A program made the translations under genes and the position numbers. From positions 1 through 10,697 of the forward strand of contig DAIPYL010000048.1 of NCBI GenBank assembly GCA_036782755.1: a stretch of DNA of 10,697 bases, written 5' to 3'. This DNA is from Jeotgalicoccus sp036782755 (GTDB lineage Bacteria; Bacillota; Bacilli; Staphylococcales; Salinicoccaceae). The notes beneath the pieces were generated by a model, which made no database searches, was not told where the DNA came from, and was given only the letters and a program-made list of their open reading frames with translations. Positions 6,935-10,697 of this stretch are shown piece by piece; position 1 is the stretch's first letter, and every line of letters begins with the position of its first letter.

Positions 6935-8151
6935 AAGAATCGACGCTCCTTCAGTACACTTAAGATGAGCAGCAGTATTGCAGCTGCACTCAGTGTCACT
7001 ATTATAATGTCGATTTCCAGAGTGAAGCGGCCGTTTAATACAATCTCTTCCATCCAGGATAATGCCTGATAGCTGTATGTGTAATCAAATACTGTATCCA
7101 TGTACAGCGGGAAGTATATTTTCGGAATAATACTGCCGGCGAATAATATAATCCCGAACAGTACTATAAGCTCGAGCACCATGCTGATTTTAAACGATGG
7201 AAAAATCCAGTCGATAATAATCATAATCATCACTGTTGTAAATATATGGGCGGCAATCAGAATGAGCAGCCTCAGCAGATTTTCTATTTCCAGATCAATA
7301 CCGCCGAGCATTAAGACTCCATACGTAAAAAGGGCAGAAGCAATTGTAATAATTGTGCCGATTGACAGCACCTTGGCAAGGCCCTGAGCGAGGTAAGTCA
7401 CTCCGAATACTCTCATCCGTTCCTCGAGATTACTGCCGGCATCACGCATTAAAGCGATATACAGTATATAGACCCAGACAGTCATTATAATGAACAGCCC
7501 GTTGACGATAAAATACATATTTCCTGCACTGATATTCTGTGTTTTTTGATGTTCATTCATCAAAGTATCACTCGAGAACACCTGAATAAACTGGCTCACA
7601 AACGCTTCAAAAATTAAATCCTGCCTTGCCTCATCAGTCATGCCGAATTCACGAGCATAATGATTAATCGTTAATATATTGGCCTGTGAATTTCTAATAT
7701 GCCTGACGACTGTATCAATTACGCTGCTGATTACATAGCTCTCCAGCTGCATATCCGGATTGCCAACGACAATCAGTTCACTTGATTCTCCCTGCATCAT
7801 CTTTTCCGTGAATTTCCCGGGGAATATTATATATGATACAAGTGTATTGTTTTCAATCATCTGTTTTGCATCAGATTCCGACACTTCAGTAATCTCAAGT
7901 CCGTCCGCCAGCTCAGCTGAGCCTGCAAGCGCCGAAACAATCATCGCTGTCTCATCACTGTCATCCAGATTTACAAGGCCGACAGACATTTTATCAGCTT
8001 CATCAAACGACAGAAGTAAGCTGAGCATCCAGATTATCAGTCCGATGAAAATAACCGGTGAAACTAAAATAAGAGGAAGTGTCAGCCACTTCCTCTTAAG
8101 TCTGCTGATGTCGTTAGCGATGAATACAAATATATGCTTCATTATTCTCAT
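6931..8151 (-). CDS. ABC-2 type transporter permease (first subunit)
   Basis: This 406-residue membrane protein has helix 1 at about residues 24-48, an extracytoplasmic domain of about 160 residues (50-208), and five C-terminal helices (about 212-234, 256-282, 290-315, 325-345, 380-400), ending in a basic KERRFL tail. The topology matches ABC-2 permeases with a large outer loop between the first two helices. Two such permeases plus an ATPase recall the LnrLMN linearmycin exporter of Bacillus subtilis and related antimicrobial-export systems, but this is architecture only. The start at ATG 8151 has AAAGG 11-12 nt upstream. An in-frame ATG at 8142 is a less likely alternative because it is farther from the ribosome site. 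It follows the anchored protein gene by 25 nt and overlaps the next permease gene by 4 nt, so all belong to one transcript. Substrate is unknown. Confidence 0.88.
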   Translation of the reverse strand: MRIMKHIFVFIANDISRLKRKWLTLPLILVSPVIFIGLIIWMLSLLLSFDEADKMSVGLVNLDDSDETAMIVSALAGSAELADGLEITEVSESDAKQMIENNTLVSYIIFPGKFTEKMMQGESSELIVVGNPDMQLESYVISSVIDTVVRHIRNSQANILTINHYAREFGMTDEARQDLIFEAFVSQFIQVFSSDTLMNEHQKTQNISAGNMYFIVNGLFIIMTVWVYILYIALMRDAGSNLEERMRVFGVTYLAQGLAKVLSIGTIITIASALFTYGVLMLGGIDLEIENLLRLLILIAAHIFTTVMIMIIIDWIFPSFKISMVLELIVLFGIILFAGSIIPKIYFPLYMDTVFDYTYSYQALSWMEEIVLNGRFTLEIDIIIVTLSAAAILLLILSVLKERRFL

Positions 8152-8176
8152 CGCAGACGCATCCTTTCTTTTTTAA

Positions 8177-9721
8177 TTAAAATCCTGTCGGAGCACCGAA
8201 TTTTTCATTCATCCACTCTTCGAACGCGGGACCAACTTCATCGTTAAAGTACGCATCAAGTTCTTCCATACTCATCTGGCCGATATTTTTCTCGTTATCC
8301 TCACCAGGCACTTCAATTTCACTTACCGTCTGGCTGTCGCTTGTCAGATTCAATACGAAAGTATCTCTCGTTACATTGATACCATCGTCAGCATACAGGG
8401 TCATATCACCAGTTGCCTGGTCTTCATTGTACACAGAGCTGCTTTCCATGAATAATGTCAGCGGCGAACCGGTCATTTGTTCGTTAAAGTTAATATCCAT
8501 ATTCCAGACTTCACTGTCTTCTTCCTCTGTTTTAACAGAGTTGATGACAAACAGATCTTCAGAATCTGCTCTTAATGTAATCATGTCTTCGTAACCTGAC
8601 TCAGTTTCATTTAAATCAGCAGTATAGCCGATTACTGATTCCATAGTCTCATCAGAGAATGTCATATCATAATTAAAGACTGTGCTGTCTTCAGAAATTT
8701 CTGTAGTTCCATCGACTGCAATCTGGCCTGTAGATCCATCAACCGTAATTGACGTATCGAAATCACGCTGAATGATATTATCGTCGCCGTCTGTCCAGAC
8801 AACAGATGTTAAACCTTCAGGGAAGCCGACATCTTCTATATTTTCTGCCGCTTCTTTTAATGAGTTGTTAAACTCTGCTGCAGTATCTCCGGCAGATGGC
8901 GCTGCAGGGTTGCCAAGGTTTGCGGCCATCATCTGAGTTTCGATAATGTTTGCAAGCTCTTCATCTTCTGCCATCTTATTAAATAAGTCTTTTAAGAACG
9001 TGTGAATCTGTTCTTCTGTTAATGTCATCGTCAGTTTATCAGCGTTCACTGTATTATCACCGACAGTAATTTCTTCACTTTCCGACTCGAACGCATCATC
9101 CGGTAAGTTTTCTCTAATGAAAGTTGCATATTCATCAATTAAATATTCACGCTGAGTTTCTGTCAGTGCACTGGTTTCAAAGAACATTGAGTAATCAATT
9201 TCTTCTTCACCTGTAAATGTTGCAGGATCAAGTGTATTCAGGAATGTTGCTGCATCCGCTTCATTAACCACCATATACTCTTCGATGAACGGCAGTGTAA
9301 GTCCTGCTTTTTCACCTGTGATATATGCATTTACATCTGAAATAGTTAAGCCCGCTATGTCTGCATTAAGTCCCATCGTACTGACTTCATTTGCCATATC
9401 CTGACCGATTGCAAGATTAATATTAGAGTTATTAATCATCTGATCAAGACCCATCTCCTGGAATGAAGGGTCGTTTGTTTCTGCTGTAATGCCTAATGTT
9501 GACTCAATCGCATTTTGCTCGGCATGTTCATACCAGTCAAGTTCACTCTCAAAACGTTCCTCAAATAACTCGAAAGTACCTTCAACCTCGTCCAGTTCCG
9601 CCATTAAGTAATTATTTTTCGGGGTGTTCACCATTGTTTGAAAAAGAATAATTGCGCCGATTGCCAATACCGCAATCACACCGACCGATATCCCTAAAAT
9701 TGTTAAACCTTTTTTCCCCAT
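8177..9721 (-). CDS. Membrane-anchored acidic extracytoplasmic protein of the ABC cassette, function unknown
   Basis: This 514-residue protein is not one whose function I recognise. It begins MGKKGLTILGISVG, with a hydrophobic helix at about 7-29 and two lysines before it. This fits an uncleaved signal anchor placing residues 30-514 outside the cell. There is no lipobox cysteine, in fact no cysteine at all, and no LPXTG motif. The first half is mainly helical-looking with many Asp and Glu. Residues about 305-475 have alternating short polar and hydrophobic stretches suggesting beta strands (for example FDTSITVDGSTGQIAVDGTT, 321-340), and the end, about 480-514, is again helical. The start at ATG 9721 has TGGAG 8 nt upstream. 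The gene is first in the cassette, 25 nt before two ABC-2 permeases and the ATPase. It may be a substrate-capturing, chaperone or sensing partner, by context only. A beta-rich lipid-binding fold is possible but cannot be shown here. Confidence 0.85.
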   Translation of the reverse strand: MGKKGLTILGISVGVIAVLAIGAIILFQTMVNTPKNNYLMAELDEVEGTFELFEERFESELDWYEHAEQNAIESTLGITAETNDPSFQEMGLDQMINNSNINLAIGQDMANEVSTMGLNADIAGLTISDVNAYITGEKAGLTLPFIEEYMVVNEADAATFLNTLDPATFTGEEEIDYSMFFETSALTETQREYLIDEYATFIRENLPDDAFESESEEITVGDNTVNADKLTMTLTEEQIHTFLKDLFNKMAEDEELANIIETQMMAANLGNPAAPSAGDTAAEFNNSLKEAAENIEDVGFPEGLTSVVWTDGDDNIIQRDFDTSITVDGSTGQIAVDGTTEISEDSTVFNYDMTFSDETMESVIGYTADLNETESGYEDMITLRADSEDLFVINSVKTEEEDSEVWNMDINFNEQMTGSPLTLFMESSSVYNEDQATGDMTLYADDGINVTRDTFVLNLTSDSQTVSEIEVPGEDNEKNIGQMSMEELDAYFNDEVGPAFEEWMNEKFGAPTGF

Positions 9722-9759
9722 ATTAAATTCTCCATTCTGCTGCGTTAATTTACTCTAAT

Positions 9760-9789
9760 ATTATATTTAGTTAATATTTTATCACATAA
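9760..9789 (-). promoter_or_regulatory. Possible promoter of the ABC cassette
   Basis: On the minus strand a perfect TATAAT (9765-9760) sits about 40 nt upstream of the first start codon of the cassette. The best -35 choice at 18 bp is TTATGT (9789-9784), which is poor, so this promoter may need an activator or other factor. The -35 zone lies inside the dyad at 9782-9805. Confidence 0.4.
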
Positions 9790-9805
9790 TATGTCTAAAA
9801 TGTGA
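9782..9805. repeat. Dyad in the ABC cassette / SDR divergent region
   Basis: TCACAT (9782-9787) and its inverse ATGTGA (9800-9805) are separated by 12 bp. Nested in it, ACATAATATGT (9784-9794) is itself an 11-bp palindrome. It overlaps the -35 zone of the candidate ABC promoter and lies about 80 bp before the SDR start, so a bound protein could affect both genes. The half-sites face opposite to a CRP/FNR box (TGTGA-N6-TCACA), so that family is not supported. Confidence 0.35.
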
Positions 9806-9884
9806 CGTCCGATGGATTTTATACTTATCGCTTAAATATTGATAATATAGTAAAGAAAGTAATTTAAGAGAAGGATGGGATGTT

Positions 9885-10670
9885 ATGAGACTTAAAAATA
9901 AAGTTGCAGTCGTTACCGGCGGGAGCCAGGGAATAGGGCGCGGCGTCGCGAAAGTTTTTGCTGAAGAAGGGGCACAAGTTGTTCTTGCAGATATTGACGC
10001 CAAAGAAGGCGAAAACACTGTAAAAGCATTTATCGATAAAAACTTCGATGTCCGCTTTCATAAAACAGATGTCAGTAATGAAAACGATGTTAAAAGTTTA
10101 ATTGATTACACGATAAGTGAATTCGGCAAATTAGATATTTTAGTAAATAACGCCGCGATTAATTTTCGTAAGTCTGTCCACGAAACATCGCTTGAAGAAT
10201 GGAACAATTTAATGGGAATAAATTTAACAGGACCATTTCTGTGCAGCAAGTACGCTATTCCCGAAATGCAGAAACAGGAGACTTCATCGATTATCAATAT
10301 GGCATCCTGGCATGCTGAAACAACAATTACGAGACTCGCAGCCTACGCGAGTGCAAAAGGCGGGCTGACTGCATTAACACGTCAGATGGCACTCGATTAC
10401 GGCCAGCATCAGATTCGTGTCAATGCAGTCGGACCAAGTTCTGTTGACACACCGCTACTTCATAAAACTTTTGCAAGTCTCGAAAATCCGGAGAAATCAT
10501 TTGAAGAATCACTGGCTTTCAATCCGATGGGTCGCGTCGGCACAGTCGACGATATCGCTAAAGCATGTCTGTTTTTAGCATCAGACGATTCAACTTATGT
10601 CAGCGGCCAGACGATACTTGTCGACGGCGGACAAAGCAACAAAGTAGCGAGACCGATAGAATTTGACTGA
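9885..10670 (+). CDS. Short-chain dehydrogenase/reductase (SDR) family oxidoreductase
   Basis: This 261-residue classical SDR has the nucleotide-binding TGGSQGIG (11-18), Asp36 at the end of the second strand (VVLADID), Asp62-Val63 (TDVS), NNAA (88-91), structural Asn113 (GINLTG), and the active-site set Ser141, Tyr154 and Lys158 (YASAK). The end has the VSGQTILVDGG motif (239-249). Asp36 normally favours NAD(H) over NADP(H). Overall it resembles glucose 1-dehydrogenase and 3-oxoacyl-ACP reductase-like members, but substrates vary widely in this family, so no specific reaction is assigned. A Trp follows the catalytic Ser (MASWHAE), where small or aliphatic residues are common. This may shape the pocket. 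The ATG at 9885 follows AAGGATGGG (9871-9879) at about 5 nt. No clear -35/-10 pair was found upstream. The absence of a terminator downstream suggests a shared transcript with the next gene. Confidence 0.93.
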   Translation: MRLKNKVAVVTGGSQGIGRGVAKVFAEEGAQVVLADIDAKEGENTVKAFIDKNFDVRFHKTDVSNENDVKSLIDYTISEFGKLDILVNNAAINFRKSVHETSLEEWNNLMGINLTGPFLCSKYAIPEMQKQETSSIINMASWHAETTITRLAAYASAKGGLTALTRQMALDYGQHQIRVNAVGPSSVDTPLLHKTFASLENPEKSFEESLAFNPMGRVGTVDDIAKACLFLASDDSTYVSGQTILVDGGQSNKVARPIEFD

Positions 10671-10690
10671 TAAATAGGGGGGACTACCAT

Positions 10691-10697
10691 GTGAGCT
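10691..10697 (+). CDS. Probable start of a further gene, cut by the window end
   Basis: AGGGGGG (10676-10682) is a good ribosome site 8 nt before GTG AGC at 10691. The ATG overlapping it at 10689 is immediately followed by TGA, so GTG would be the start. Only two codons are visible and no function can be given. The 20-nt gap from the SDR stop suggests the same operon. Confidence 0.4.

Noticed and set aside
7760..8176. 138-codon plus-strand frame over the first permease gene
   Set aside because: It is a Ser/Ile-rich antisense shadow of the permease, with no ribosome site or family likeness.
9782..9805. CRP/FNR-type binding site
   Set aside because: The half-sites are TCACAT then ATGTGA, opposite in order to TGTGA-N6-TCACA, and the spacing differs.
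1..10697. Mobile elements, CRISPR arrays, tRNA or rRNA genes
   Set aside because: No transposase or integrase-like protein, no regularly spaced repeat series and no recognisable RNA gene were seen. Nearly all the sequence is accounted for by ordinary genes and short intergenic regions under 170 bp.

Overview
The window looks like a chromosomal stretch from a low-GC Gram-positive bacterium, most likely a member of the Staphylococcaceae (for example Jeotgalicoccus, Salinicoccus or a relative). The reasons are AT-rich intergenic DNA, strong AAGGAG-type ribosome sites, occasional TTG and GTG starts, a BsaA-type glutathione peroxidase, a Bacillus SwrC-like RND pump without periplasmic partners, and many acidic residues in the exposed protein parts, which would suit a salt-tolerant organism. 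The genus is inference only. No insertion sequence, phage gene, CRISPR array, tRNA or rRNA was seen.

Layout. 16-492 (+) is a thiol-dependent glutathione peroxidase homologue. It converges on a 1074-residue RND exporter (544-3768, -), and a perfect 16-bp hairpin between them can stop transcription both ways. The exporter is divergent from a TetR/AcrR-family regulator (3902-4492, +). Their 133-bp control region holds two well-formed promoters facing each other, a 12-bp dyad inside one of them, and an 11-bp sequence repeated in inverted orientation at both -35 regions. This is a regulator/pump pair like YerO/SwrC of Bacillus. The regulator gene converges on dihydrofolate reductase (4542-5033, -), with another hairpin between them.

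9721 down to 5167 (-) is a compact four-gene cassette, transcribed in this order: a 514-residue acidic, cysteine-free protein with an N-terminal membrane anchor; two ABC-2 type permeases of 406 and 374 residues; and a 218-residue ABC ATPase. The last three genes overlap by 4 and 14 nt, so they are probably translationally coupled and form one heteromeric exporter. The anchored protein is the least understood part and the best candidate for undescribed biology. The same-strand dihydrofolate reductase gene follows 133 bp downstream.

9885-10670 (+) is a classical short-chain dehydrogenase/reductase with a complete active site, divergent from the ABC cassette. A further gene probably starts with GTG at 10691 and runs off the window.

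Functionally, the window is rich in envelope and stress functions: a peroxidase, a regulated RND pump and an ABC-2 exporter with an extracytoplasmic partner, beside housekeeping folate reduction. The substrates of both transporters cannot be read from the sequence.
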